This document shows positions 11,379-21,472 of a DNA stretch of 64,000 nt, in pieces. How positions within the stretch are numbered: the first letter of the stretch is position 1; each line of letters begins with the position of its first letter. Location of the stretch: NCBI GenBank assembly GCA_037367355.1, contig CM074700.1, forward strand, positions 992,001 to 1,056,000, written 5' to 3'. The translations under genes were made by a program, and so were the position numbers. The notes under the pieces were generated by a model. It searched no databases. It was not told the DNA's origin and saw only the letters and a program-made list of their open reading frames with translations. The DNA is from Neoscytalidium dimidiatum (taxonomy: Eukaryota > Ascomycota > Dothideomycetes > Botryosphaeriales > Botryosphaeriaceae).

Positions 11379-12423
11379 TCATTTCCCAGCGTGATGTGGT
11401 GTCTGGTTTTGCTTTCGAAGCTTCTCAATGCTCTCGTCTACGAGCGCGATTTCGACCTCAATCTTGAGGAGTTTTTCCTTGAGCATGTGCTCATACTCGT
11501 CCTCCGAAAGCACCTTCACAGGACTGAACCGAGAATCAGCGAGCTTCCGAAGCCAGCTCTTGCTATCAGGTCGCCCGTTAGCCGCGAACTCTTCAAATCG
11601 AGCAGCGTGTCTGGCGTCCAAAAAGTTGTAAAGATGCTGTCCCGCGAAACCGAAAATGGAGAACATGACAGCTCCGGGGATAATGTGGGATCGACTTCCT
11701 ATCCCAGCGTCAGCACGTAAGTTGCATGGCTAGGCAAGCCATGGCCGCGATTACTGACGTGTCACGGCAGCCACGATTCCGCCCGAGAAACCGCCAGCGA
11801 TGGCGCTGGCTCTGATTTTCTCCTCGCGAGAAAATGAGTCGACATTGCTAAAATCCGGACGGGCACCACTCTTGCCGTCGAGCCAAGCTTGGAGGCTTCG
11901 CCTGTTCAAAATGGCAGTCCGTGAGGCTGTCATGATTTAGCAAAGGGAGCGCGAATTCACCCATGCAAGGCTGTTATTACCCCAATATACGGAGCCTGCT
12001 GTGAACCACTGCACACCAGCGAAGGCGGCGAACAGCGCTGGAGGTCCCGAAAAAAGGATGCCTTGTGCGCCGCCCAACAGAAAACCTGCGCTGCCTGCAA
12101 GCATGTATTTCAGCAAAAATCCCGTCAGGCAACGCGTGGTAAAGAAGGCAGCAGCACAGCTGCCCACTTTGGAGCCGGAACAACACAGAGACACGGGGCA
12201 GCGAGAAGGGCGGGCAACAGGAGCCCGGTAGAACGGCCGTTCACTGACACGTGAATGGCGGCGGGACGGAACGTCTGAATGGGGGGGCACTTCTGGTATT
12301 GTGCTTACCGGTCAAAGCGCCGACCTTCAACGCGGCGGCCAGCAGAGCAGAGGGAGCAGCGACGTGTTGGGCAGGCTGTTCGGGGCTGCGACCGCTGTGC
12401 TGCATGCTGGCTGAGTTGTGCAC
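11379..12423 (-). CDS. Small Gly/Ala-rich membrane protein, Tim17-like N-terminal half
   Basis: Four exons, 12423-12309, 12094-11981, 11926-11759 and 11698-11379, join in frame to a 238-residue protein; each junction rebuilds a conserved-looking stretch. Residues about 28-80 form two hydrophobic segments rich in Gly and Ala (ALTGSAGFLLGGAQGILF, then AGVQWFTAGSVYW). A third small-residue segment is near 115-135 (AIAGGFSGGIVAAVTR), leading into IIPGAVMFSIFGFAGQ. This pattern resembles Tim17/Tim22-type proteins of the mitochondrial inner membrane. The C-terminal 80 residues are soluble and charged (HAARFEEFAANGRPDSKSW, then an acidic-basic helix). Location in mitochondria is inference; no precise orthologue is named. 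The gene shares a roughly 300 bp divergent promoter with the eIF4B-like gene. The first intron (about 214 bp) is longer than the others. Confidence 0.72.
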
Positions 12424-12725
12424 AAATGCAAGTCGAAGGGCTTGGAAGCTCCGCGTCGCGGTTCGGTTTGCTCTGGGGTTTAGCTTTTCGCCGACGCACG
12501 TGATTTCAAATCAAATCAATCCAGTCTTGGCGGAGCGGCGGCCCGAGTGGATTTTGTTCCTCAACTTCAGCCTATAGTTTACGACGCACAATCGCGCGCT
12601 CCCACCGCACCACCGATTGACGCTTTGCCAACCCCGCAGACTCGTTTCCTGAGGGCGCCGCTTCCCTCAGATTTCTCCAGCCAACGCGCTCCCGCTCCGC
12701 AGCGCGTTGACTGCCCCCCGCAATC
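12424..12725. promoter_or_regulatory. Divergent promoter region
   Basis: About 300 bp between the ATGs of the small membrane protein (minus) and the eIF4B-like gene (plus). It must serve both genes and their 5' leaders. No TATA box stands out; it contains pyrimidine-rich stretches on the plus strand typical of fungal housekeeping leaders. Confidence 0.5.
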
Positions 12726-14660
12726 ATGGGTTCGTCCGCCCTCTGTGCCGAGTTCGCCCGGTGAGGCCACTGGCCTCGCGCGCACACCAAGATCTCGCGC
12801 ACGCCCTCCAGACCGTGCGATGTGCTGATATGGCTCGCAGCTCCGAAAAAGCAGGCCCAGAAGATGTCCCTTGGGGACTTCTTGGGCGATCAGTGTAAGT
12901 TCCTACCGCGCCACCGCCGTTGAGGCGCTATGTCCACCAGAATTGTGCTGACGTCGCGACAGCGCTGGGTTCTTGGGCCGATGAGATGGAGGATCTCCCC
13001 GTTTCAGGTAAGTCTATTCTCCACCGCTACAATAGGGAATGACTTGCTGACAACTGGGCAGGTGGTTCGTCTCCCTCGCAAATTTCCCGTCTCCGCAACC
13101 CGACCCCGCAGCTGCCCCTCTGACATCATATATTCAGGTCCCAGCGCTGGTTATGGTAGCAGCAGGCCCGCATATGGCTCATCTGGTGGTGGCTTCGGTG
13201 GTGGCTTTGGTAAGATTCATTCTTCGGTTTCCAAGACCGCGCACTCATGTTCCTCGTCAGAACGTGGCCCCGACCGTGGCGGCTATGCCGTTCGCGAGGA
13301 GCTCCCTCTTCCCACGAAGCCTCCGTACACAGCTCATCTGGGCAACCTCTCGTTCGACGCGACCGAAGGCGACATTCAGGACTTCTTCCTTGACTGTGAC
13401 GTCACAAGCGTGCGTATCGTTGAGGACAAGCTCGACCGTAAGCCAAAGGGCTTTGGATATGTCGAGTTCGGCACTTTGGATGGCCTCAAGAAGGCCCTTG
13501 CGCTCAGTGGCACCCAGTTCCAGGGCAGGAATATCCGCGTGAGCGTTGCTGAGCCTCGTAAGTTTCTCCCATCCACCTGCATATGCAAGAAGTAGCTTAG
13601 TTAACCAAGTCCGGAAACTCCAGCTAAGGATCGCGTCGAGTCGCGCTCCTTCGATGATTGGACACGCAAGGGCCCGCTTCCTCCCCTTGCCAACGAGCGT
13701 CCTCGCGGCGGTGGCTACAGGAACTTCGACTCTGGTGCATCCGATGCAGGTAGCGAGCGTGGTGGACGTCGCGGTGGCTTTGAAAACGAGGGACGTGTGA
13801 GAGACTTCGGCACCTGGGAGCGCAAGGGTCCTTTGTCGCCCGTCAACCCTCCCCCACGCGAGCCGCGCAAGACTTCGCCGTCCTGGGGTGAGGGCCGTTC
13901 CGAGGGCTCCAGGCCTCCGCGCCGCGAATTCTCTGAGAGCCGCCCTGCCCAGGAACGACAGCCCACCGCACCTGAGCTGGACAACTCGTGGCGCGACAGG
14001 ATGCGCCCGGTCGAACCCGTCAAGTCTCCCATTGCCACTCCTGATGCTAGCACCCCATCTTCTCCGGTTGCTAAGCCCGCCGCTCCTGCAACTCGCCCTC
14101 GCCTGAATCTCCAGAAGCGTACCGTTTCGGAAACCCCTGCAGCACCGAGCCCATCGACCAGCTCCGACTCCAAGGCCAGCCCATTCGGCGCCGCACGCCC
14201 CATTGACACTGCCGCCAAAGAGCGTGAGATTGAAGAGAAGAGGCAGCTTGCTCTGCGCCAGAAGAAAGAGGCTGAAGAGAAGGCTCGTGAGGAGAAGCGT
14301 GCGAGAGAGGCCGCCGCGAAGACCGAGAAGGGATCTGTGAAGGGTGAGGACAAGGAGAATGGTGCCGGCTCTCCCACGGCGACCAAGAACTTCGAGATTC
14401 TGAGACGGATGGAGGAGACTGGTGAGGGCGCGGCCGAAGAGGGCAATGCGAACGGAACGATTGTGGAGGACAAGGCGGTCAAGCCCAAGGAAGTCACGCG
14501 CGATCCGAAGCCTGCCGAGCAATCCTGGAGGCGTAAGGATTCTGCTCCTGCGGCAGAGCCGGGCTCGACCACGCAAAACCTGGAGGATGATGGCTGGAGT
14601 ACAGTTCCGTCGAAGGCCAAGAACAACCGCAGAGGTGGCTCTCGTGCCATCGCCTCGTGA
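12726..14660 (+). CDS. eIF4B-like translation initiation factor with RRM
   Basis: Six exons, 12726-12729, 12841-12894, 12963-13007, 13138-13209, 13261-13557 and 13624-14660, give 502 residues. The first coding exon is only ATGG, and the second supplies PKKQAQKMSLGDFLGDQ, the family's typical N-terminus, followed by LGSWADEMEDLPVS. A single RRM (about residues 70-150) has RNP2 as HLGNLS and RNP1 as KGFGYVEF. Downstream are Arg/Gly/Asp-rich repeats with Trp motifs (FDDWTRKGPLPP, FGTWERKGPLSP), as in fungal eIF4B (yeast Tif3, fission yeast Sce3). A Lys/Glu-rich helix follows near residues 330-400, and a C-terminal SWRRKDSA / DDGWSTV segment resembles known eIF4B tails. It should stimulate the eIF4A helicase during mRNA recruitment in the cytoplasm. 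The exon 3-4 junction is the least certain. Confidence 0.88.
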
Positions 14661-15955
14661 GGAATGACGAGTCTTTCTTGCCCACGCCTTGACGCCCCGA
14701 CATACCCCATTCGCCGACGCATCGAGGAGTCACTTTTTCATGGAGGATGAACGATGCTTTTGGTGTGCCTTGATTTGCGATGGTTCTTCTTCGAGCTGCG
14801 GTGTTCATTGTCAGGCGTATCGGGGGCATGTCTGCTATTTCGCAAAAATGCAACTGTAGCCTATTGACTGCTCACGGCATGCCGGCGACTCGAGACATGT
14901 CTTTAGGACGTGAACTTCGACACCTCCACGGCCTCTTCAGAAACAAAAAAGAACACCGGGGGTGGCATGTGGTCTGGTTTGGTCTGGTTTTTCTTCACTC
15001 CACTCTCCTGTTCCCCCCCCTCACGCTAGATCCCGATCCCTGATGCATGCAGCCCCGACCCTTTCTCTTTGCGCACATACCACGACCTCTTTCGTGCCCG
15101 GTTCCCTTTGTTACTCTTCGGATCATAAAAAAAAGTTTTGCTTAGCTGAATGGGAGGTTTCTGGAGTGACCCGAACGCCCAGCATGGAAGCGTTGGACGG
15201 TCGGCTTTTCCAGATGCCCGGCAGGCGTGGTGACGTAGTACGACGTTTTGATAGATGAAATGCCCAAAGCGTGTAATACACAGTATTGAGCGTGCGCGTG
15301 ATGACGGTGCGTAGAGGAGACAGAGGAGACAGGGTAGACAGAACCTTTGGCTCGCTGAGTCGGTGCGGAAGCTTGAAAACAGGCCTCGAGCAGCCGGACA
15401 ACCTCATTGAGGAGCAAGGTTGGAATTAGGTAGCGCATGGAGCAGGATGGTGCTCGGTGCGGGCGGTTGTGGCACGAATGGCAGACCGTCTGCTGGCCAG
15501 GGCCGCACGGTAACGCCGGCGGCCTCGGGAGCGAGCCACGGATGAGTGGAAGCTGCGGCCATGAGGCCAGCGATGCAGCTGCGATGCCTGTAGAGGCTCC
15601 GCCGTGGCTCCCAACAGGGCGGGCGCAAATCCAGGGACCACTCTGTTAGGCTTAAGCGTGGTTGACTCGTAGGGCTGCAGAGACCCGGGCCGAGTTGGGG
15701 CAAGCGGGTCTTTTTGCGTCCCCTGGTGGCGATCGCACGAGACTGGATGCGCATAATCTCTTAGCCAGCAACCTTCTTTCATGTTTTCTTGCTCAACACT
15801 CTCACTCCGACCGGCAGCTGCCTAACGCATGCTCCCCCGGCCTGACGTATGATATCCGCTCTCTGCATAGCGCCCGTTTCACCCCCCGACCGCCGCCCAG
15901 CTTCCCACATTCTTTTGTCCGCATCAGCGCCGCCGCTGCCGCCGCCGCCGCCGCC
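14661..15955. other. Intergenic, no supported gene
   Basis: About 1.3 kb between two plus-strand genes, covering the 3' UTR of the eIF4B-like gene and the promoter of DOT1. The last 150 bp before 15956 is pyrimidine-rich with GCC repeats just before the ATG. No RNA gene, repeat family or domain-bearing ORF was seen. Confidence 0.5.
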
Positions 15956-17585
15956 ATGAATATCGACTTCAAAAAGAAGCCCGTCATCCGCACCCAGACC
16001 GTGCTCGTCCGACGCTCCAATACACCCTCCCATTCGCCTTCGCCGCAAGCCGCGCCGCGCCCGCGTCCCAAGCTTCCCACGCCTGCCAGCAGAGCCCCCG
16101 CCAGCAGCAGCCGTCTGAATGGAGCAACCTCGTCGTCCCATGCTGCAGCCGCCGGCAGCAGGAGGCACGTCTCTGCGCCCGCCGTTCCAACCGTCAAACG
16201 CACCCTGACCAAACGCAAGGCCCCGACGCCCGCAACTCCCATGTCGTCTGACTCTGAGGGCAGCGACGGCGAAGACTCTTTGGACCGCGAGCTCACCCCG
16301 CGCAAGCGCATACGCGCCAGCCACTCGCTCGAGCCCGACCTTCACAGGAAGCTGCGCGCCGCCCCGCTCAAGGCCGCAGACGGCAGCGACGCGCCCGTCA
16401 GACTAAGGTTTCTTCACGGCTCAGACCTTGTCAAGAGCGATCACTGGAAAGATGATAATGTGGTTGGCTATCACGCGACTAAGGACTTCAAGCCCGCTTT
16501 TGAGGGTCTCGGTGAGATACCGGTTGTGTCGCTGCAGTACCCCAGCAAGTCACAATGCGAGAGGTTCGTGATCCAGGCACACCTCACACGACTCGAGGCT
16601 CACACAACGCCATAGGTTCTCATTGGTGTATCCTCGCGAGAGCGACGGCTACAAGCCTCTCGAAGATATCATCCAGACCGTCGAGACTATCTGCAAGCAC
16701 TATTTTCCGGACGACGCCGACATACTGATTGATGAGGGTACTGGCTACCCGCGCCGCCTCAAGCGCGCGATACAACAGCAGTCTATTTCAGCCTTCATGG
16801 ACGTGCTGGCAGAATTCAACAAGATGGTGAGCGACGCCGTGGCGTCTGGGAAAATTGACAAGGCGATCGACGACATGCAGTCGATGCCTTTACCGCTCAC
16901 CGAGTACATCCTCTCGCAGACGTACGCCCGCACCGTGTCGCCGCGCGTCAACTCGCTCCGCCGCTACGAGGCTGGCTCGAACAACGTGTACGGCGAGTTA
17001 CTACCGCGCTTCGTGCATCGCATCTTCCAGGAGACAAAGCTGAAGAGCGATCAAATCTTTGTGGATCTCGGTTCGGGTGTCGGGAACGTCGTTTTGCAGG
17101 CGGCTCTAGAGGTGGGCTGCGAGAGCTGGGGAGTCGAAAGCATGCCGAACCCGTCCTTCTGCGCAAGCCTCCAGAAGAGAGAAATCCAGGCCCGCGCCCG
17201 CCTATGGAACATTTCGCTCGGCGAGATCAACCTGCTTGCCGACGACTTCCTGGAGAACCAGGAAGTCGGCCGCGTGCTGAACCGTGCGGACGTCATCGTC
17301 GTCAACAACAAGGCCTTCTCGCCGCAACTGAATGGCGCCCTGCTGGATAAGTTCTTGGACTTGAAGGAAGGCGCCAAGATTGTCAGCCTCAAGCCGTTCG
17401 TTGATCCGGACCACGAGATCAAGAGCCATAATGTCAACGATCGGGTCAACCTGTTCAGCTGCACGGAGAAGGAGTATTTCAGCGGGTCGGTGAGTTGGAC
17501 GGATGAGGGCGGCAAGTACTACATCCAGGTTAAGGATCGTAGTAGACTGGACAAGTTCTTGGAGAGCACGCGCAGGCGGAGATGA
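15956..17585 (+). CDS. DOT1: Histone H3-K79 methyltransferase Dot1
   Basis: Two exons, 15956-16563 and 16616-17585, give 525 residues. The intron is 52 bp with an unusual GTTCGT donor, and the join yields ERFSLVYPRESDGYKPLEDI, which is in frame and family-like. The N-terminal 150 residues are basic and Ser/Pro/Ala-rich with KKP and KRK clusters, as expected for the nucleosome- and DNA-binding region. The Dot1 catalytic fold fills the C-terminal two thirds. The AdoMet-binding motif I is DLGSGVGN near residue 353, followed by an acidic ligand in GVESMPNPS. The later motif VVNNKAF and the strand GAKIVSLKPF are typical of the family. The enzyme methylates lysine 79 of histone H3 in the nucleosome core and acts in silencing boundaries and the DNA-damage checkpoint. 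Length is close to yeast Dot1 (582 aa). Confidence 0.95.
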
Positions 17586-18868
17586 GCGCGAAATAAAGAA
17601 GAAATGATGCACGGCATTTGACGAGGAATATGGTGGGGAATAGGCTGGAGGTCATCTCGCATCAGCGGAACAGGATTTAACATCCAGCTTTTTGATGATC
17701 ACGATGAAATTTGAAGCGTTCCTAGCGGGCAACCATTTGAAAAAGGTAATTCGGCTGGTGACTGGTGGGTGCGGGCCTTGTCTGCTTCTTCGTTTTTTTT
17801 TTTCTTTTTTTTTTAACAGGCATTGTTTTCACACATTACACTGCACACAGGATGCATGGGCGGCTGGCTGGTCTTTTTCCCCATGGTTCATTGGAACAGG
17901 AGCGGCATTGTTGGTATTGGTAGGTACTCTTCATTGGAATGGCGGGCCACACGATACCACTTGGTTTATGCATTCTCTTTCTCCTCTCTGCTCTAGCCTT
18001 GCAACGTTGCTTCTAAATTGCTAAGCATTTCCATTCGACTGGTTCAATCGAGCTGGACGTACAGATAAAGATGCAATGGCTTCACGGCCATACCCATTTT
18101 ACCGTTTATTTCAAACGAAGATTCCCCCGGTGGGACGGAGATGACATGGCAGTGACAAAGCTTGCCTTATCAATCTCATACATTTGTTTTTCTCCCTAGC
18201 AATTATTTCTACAAAGAGCAAGATACATAAGATAGCTTCTAGAGAAAATATAACTTTAGAGATGTAAAGAGAACACCGCGTGAATTGCAGTCAATTATTG
18301 ATCTGTGCATAGAATAAATGTGATTGCAAAGTATTGCAACACAATGATATCGTTTACTACCGGCCAGGTCAGCCAACAGCATCATCCAACAGTATATAGA
18401 ATGGGTCAGATGCTATTCTGAGGGTGCCTCGGACTTTGGGTCGCCTAAAGGTGCCTATAGTTGACCTCCCTCGATACCTGAGGCAAATAGTGACCTACTC
18501 ACTACCTCATTCACCACTACCAGTCACTTCTTTGTAACACTTCTATCCAGTCTCGAGTAACACTTGACAGTCCTGTCAACCCCCGCTAACACAATTCCTG
18601 GTCCTATATATACCGAGCTTTTTCTATATTTCCTCTCCCGGTCTTCCTCACCCATCTCTGCACTCCATCCGCACTACTTCCACCAGAATCGAGACATTCT
18701 TCAAGCTCTTGGCAAGCACTGCGAACATTGCAACCCGCATTATCTCTCGACCCACATTGCAGACGTTCTGGCTAGCACCAATACCGCACATAAGCCCTTC
18801 CGTCCTCCCGAAGTACAAAGCTCGACTGAGAGAATCACCTCTCCCAGCAATATCCCAACTTTGTGGTA
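17586..18868. other. Intergenic, AT-rich
   Basis: About 1.3 kb between DOT1 and the next plus-strand gene. It has pyrimidine and T runs near 17798-17815 and an AT-rich segment at 18040-18420. No supported ORF or RNA gene. The right end holds the promoter and leader of the gene at 18869, including a TATA-like element. Confidence 0.5.
18605..18612 (+). promoter_or_regulatory. TATA-box-like element
   Basis: The octamer TATATATA lies about 257 bp upstream of the ATG at 18869 and is followed within 20-60 bp by pyrimidine-rich sequence suitable for transcription start. This is one of few perfect TATA-type elements next to a gene in the window, which would fit regulated rather than constitutive expression. 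Inference from sequence only. Confidence 0.4.
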
Positions 18869-20791
18869 ATGGTTTTCCACATCACTGCGACTTCTATCAG
18901 CTCCACCACTACAGAGACCAAAACCGCTACCGCATCAACCTTTCTGAGCACTCCCAACATCAACGGCAAGATGGCTCGTCTGCACACGACTCCCGCTTCC
19001 ACCAACAATACCTCTTCCACCAATTCAGCCCCAGCATCCTCTACTAAGAGCAAAGTGCTGGCCCGATTCGCGTACCCCGTCAAGGCTTTCACAACTCGCG
19101 CATTGGTTGCTCCTTTCAAGTCTCTGAAATACGTCGCGGCTGGCTGGCGCGTCAGGTTCAAGCAGAGCCAACACTCCGAGGCTGACCCGGTCACCGTCTC
19201 CAAGCTATATGGCGTCCTCAATCCCGACCACGACAACCATGCTGTTGCCAACAATGATGCTGAAGGTTCGCTTCGCGCCTGCGTCCACCGTTACGGCGAC
19301 TTGGTCAATGTTGGTCCGGCTCCTGTTCAGTCCGCGGAGACCGATACTAAGGATCCCACGATCCAGGCTACGGTTTCAGAGAATGAAGAGCGCCTTGCCC
19401 AGGAGAACAGTATTAGTCAGGAGGTCAAAAAGTCTTCCACCTTCACTCAAAAAAGAGTTCACGTTGAGGAGGCTGTTGTTGAGGAGATTCCCGTTTGTTC
19501 ATACGAACCTATCTCCCTCATCTCCACCGATACGTTGGACTTCGAGGAGTTCGGCTTCATGTCTGGCTTGATTGATATCGGCAGCATTTGCAAAAATCAG
19601 TCAATTCTCTACGATGATGAAGATTGTGGCGGCAGATCTGTTGCTGTGCGCACTGAGCCTTTCGAGACTACGGAGACGGGCACCGTGTCCATCTCTGTTC
19701 ACACCACGGAGAGTGCTATCACTATCAGTGATGTTGCTATCGAGCACGAGGAAGGAGAGCAGGGCGAGATCGAAGTCAACATAATTGCTGAATCAGAAAT
19801 TGATTCTGGTACTGTCGATAATGACATTTCCTTTAGTGTCGAGGAGATTGATACCACTGCTGACGAGCAGATTATTGACACCGAGATCTCCATCATCGAT
19901 GCCGAGACGTTTTCCGACATCGACAATACTGTTAACAAGAACAGTAACCTCGCCTTGATAATATATCAGGCCAACCCTCTCATCGCGATCATCCCGGCTG
20001 TCGACATGCTCAACATTGGCGCTAACAAGCTGGAGTCCAACGACTTCGTATTCAGCGCACCGGCCACCACCAGCCTGGCCATTGTGCCCTCGGTCACCAC
20101 GCCGCAGCAGATCAATCTCACTTTCAGCTCCGTCCCCGGCTTATTCAGTTTCTCCAAGCTTGCGGATGATACGTTCACCTTTGAGAATCCAGCGTCAGTT
20201 GGTATCGCCTCCCCTGACGACGTCGATGGTCATCCAAAGGATTCCCTCGTCATGTACCGAGGAGGTACCCAGCGGGATGAGGACGTGACTAAGAATCATG
20301 AGTATGTCAACGAGGACTTCATCAGCAAAGAGCACGGCGGCATCCAACGATCGAACATCTATACCGCTTCCAACGACAGCGAGTCTGAAGATGATAGAAA
20401 GAAGCGGACGGGTACTACTACGCCTGCTCCATTCAGTAGTATGTTCGGCAACTACAACATGACCCCCTCAACATTCACCTTTACTGCTGGCGAACCCCGC
20501 GAGCGTCGCAAGTCCGCTGGCAGTCACAACGCCGGTAATGACAAGGTATTCTCCGCTCGCAATTCTCCCGAGATTGAGAGCTCCGCCACCTCTATCAGCG
20601 AGATCTATCTAGCGAGCTTCGGCAAGAAGATGGAGATGTTCGCCAATGAGATGGCGGAAGAAAAAAACATCTTGTCCGGGCGGGGTGGGGGGAAGAAGAA
20701 GGGCGGTAATAAGAAGAAAAAGGCGGAGCTCAACAAGGCCGCCGTCTGGGGAAAGAAGAGGAAGGGAGGCAAGAAAGGGAAGAAGAACTGA
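18869..20791 (+). CDS. Orphan acidic protein with lysine-rich C-terminal tail
   Basis: A single open frame encodes 640 residues from the ATG at 18869; a later ATG at 18971 is possible. Not recognised. The first 60 residues are Thr/Ser-rich. A basic, weakly hydrophobic segment follows (ARFAYPVKAFTTRALVAPFKS). The middle 350 residues are acidic and rich in Ile, Thr, Asp and Glu, with short repeats of the type IDT/EIS/ISIIDAE. The last 45 residues switch abruptly to Lys/Gly (GGGKKKGGNKKKKAELNK, then GKKRKGGKKGKKN), like a nucleolar or nucleic-acid-binding tail. A small FTF-containing pattern recurs (DTFTFENP, STFTFTAGEP). No membrane span, signal peptide or catalytic motif is visible. Codon use looks like its neighbours, so it is probably a real lineage-specific gene. 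Confidence 0.65.
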   Translation: MVFHITATSISSTTTETKTATASTFLSTPNINGKMARLHTTPASTNNTSSTNSAPASSTKSKVLARFAYPVKAFTTRALVAPFKSLKYVAAGWRVRFKQSQHSEADPVTVSKLYGVLNPDHDNHAVANNDAEGSLRACVHRYGDLVNVGPAPVQSAETDTKDPTIQATVSENEERLAQENSISQEVKKSSTFTQKRVHVEEAVVEEIPVCSYEPISLISTDTLDFEEFGFMSGLIDIGSICKNQSILYDDEDCGGRSVAVRTEPFETTETGTVSISVHTTESAITISDVAIEHEEGEQGEIEVNIIAESEIDSGTVDNDISFSVEEIDTTADEQIIDTEISIIDAETFSDIDNTVNKNSNLALIIYQANPLIAIIPAVDMLNIGANKLESNDFVFSAPATTSLAIVPSVTTPQQINLTFSSVPGLFSFSKLADDTFTFENPASVGIASPDDVDGHPKDSLVMYRGGTQRDEDVTKNHEYVNEDFISKEHGGIQRSNIYTASNDSESEDDRKKRTGTTTPAPFSSMFGNYNMTPSTFTFTAGEPRERRKSAGSHNAGNDKVFSARNSPEIESSATSISEIYLASFGKKMEMFANEMAEEKNILSGRGGGKKKGGNKKKKAELNKAAVWGKKRKGGKKGKKN

Positions 20792-21472
20792 GCAGAGTGT
20801 CCGTTCACTCGGGAGGATCCAGAACTTCTTTTAAAATTTATTGTTTTTATTTTCTTTCACGTTCACGGTCTACTATGGTAGCCCTTGAAAGTGGACTTTG
20901 GATTTACTTGGCCGTGGTCTTCATAGTCTTACCCTCTTTTATAAAGATATCAGTGGGGTGCTCTACTACCACACGGCCGACGTGGTCTTCAAAGGAGGAT
21001 GATTTCCTTAACAATGTGCATCAGCGGTGATATTAAGTTTGTAGATTTCTTTTTAAGCGCCACTTTCCACCGGCACGGAGAGCTAATAGGAATCATTCAA
21101 TAGCGGCAAATTCCAATTGCAAAGAAAACACAATTGTCTCGAAGAGACGGTAATGTGGACTCCATCGTATTGCACATATTACCCATCATGACATATCCGT
21201 GATAACAGATTCGCCCCACACATCACATGCCATCCATTCTCTGTCCACAGCTAAAACAGCTCCATAAAGCAGACATTTCAAAGAGGATATGGGAGAAAAG
21301 AAGCCATGTACGCCCACTCACTCCATCGCTCCGATGAACCACTCGAGCCCCATCCTCTGTCCTGTGCCGGCACTCTTCCCACGCTCTCCACAATTCCCGT
21401 GAAATGAGAAACCCAAAGCGCAAAGAGCTCGACTAAAAGGAGAAAAGCCGCTCATGCATCTCGCTCTGTCAT
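20792..21472. other. Convergent 3' intergenic region
   Basis: About 0.68 kb between the 3' ends of two convergent genes (plus from 18869, minus SCC3). AT-rich, with no supported gene. It should contain both polyadenylation regions. Confidence 0.5.

Noticed and set aside
13257..14576. 439-codon open frame on the minus strand across the eIF4B-like gene
   Set aside because: It is antisense to exons with a clear RRM and family repeats. Its Leu/Arg/Gly-rich translation is what GC-rich Lys/Glu/Arg codons give on the opposite strand.
18028..18042. B-box-like GGTTCAATC suggesting a tRNA gene
   Set aside because: No matching A box or foldable acceptor and anticodon stems in the 80 bp around it.
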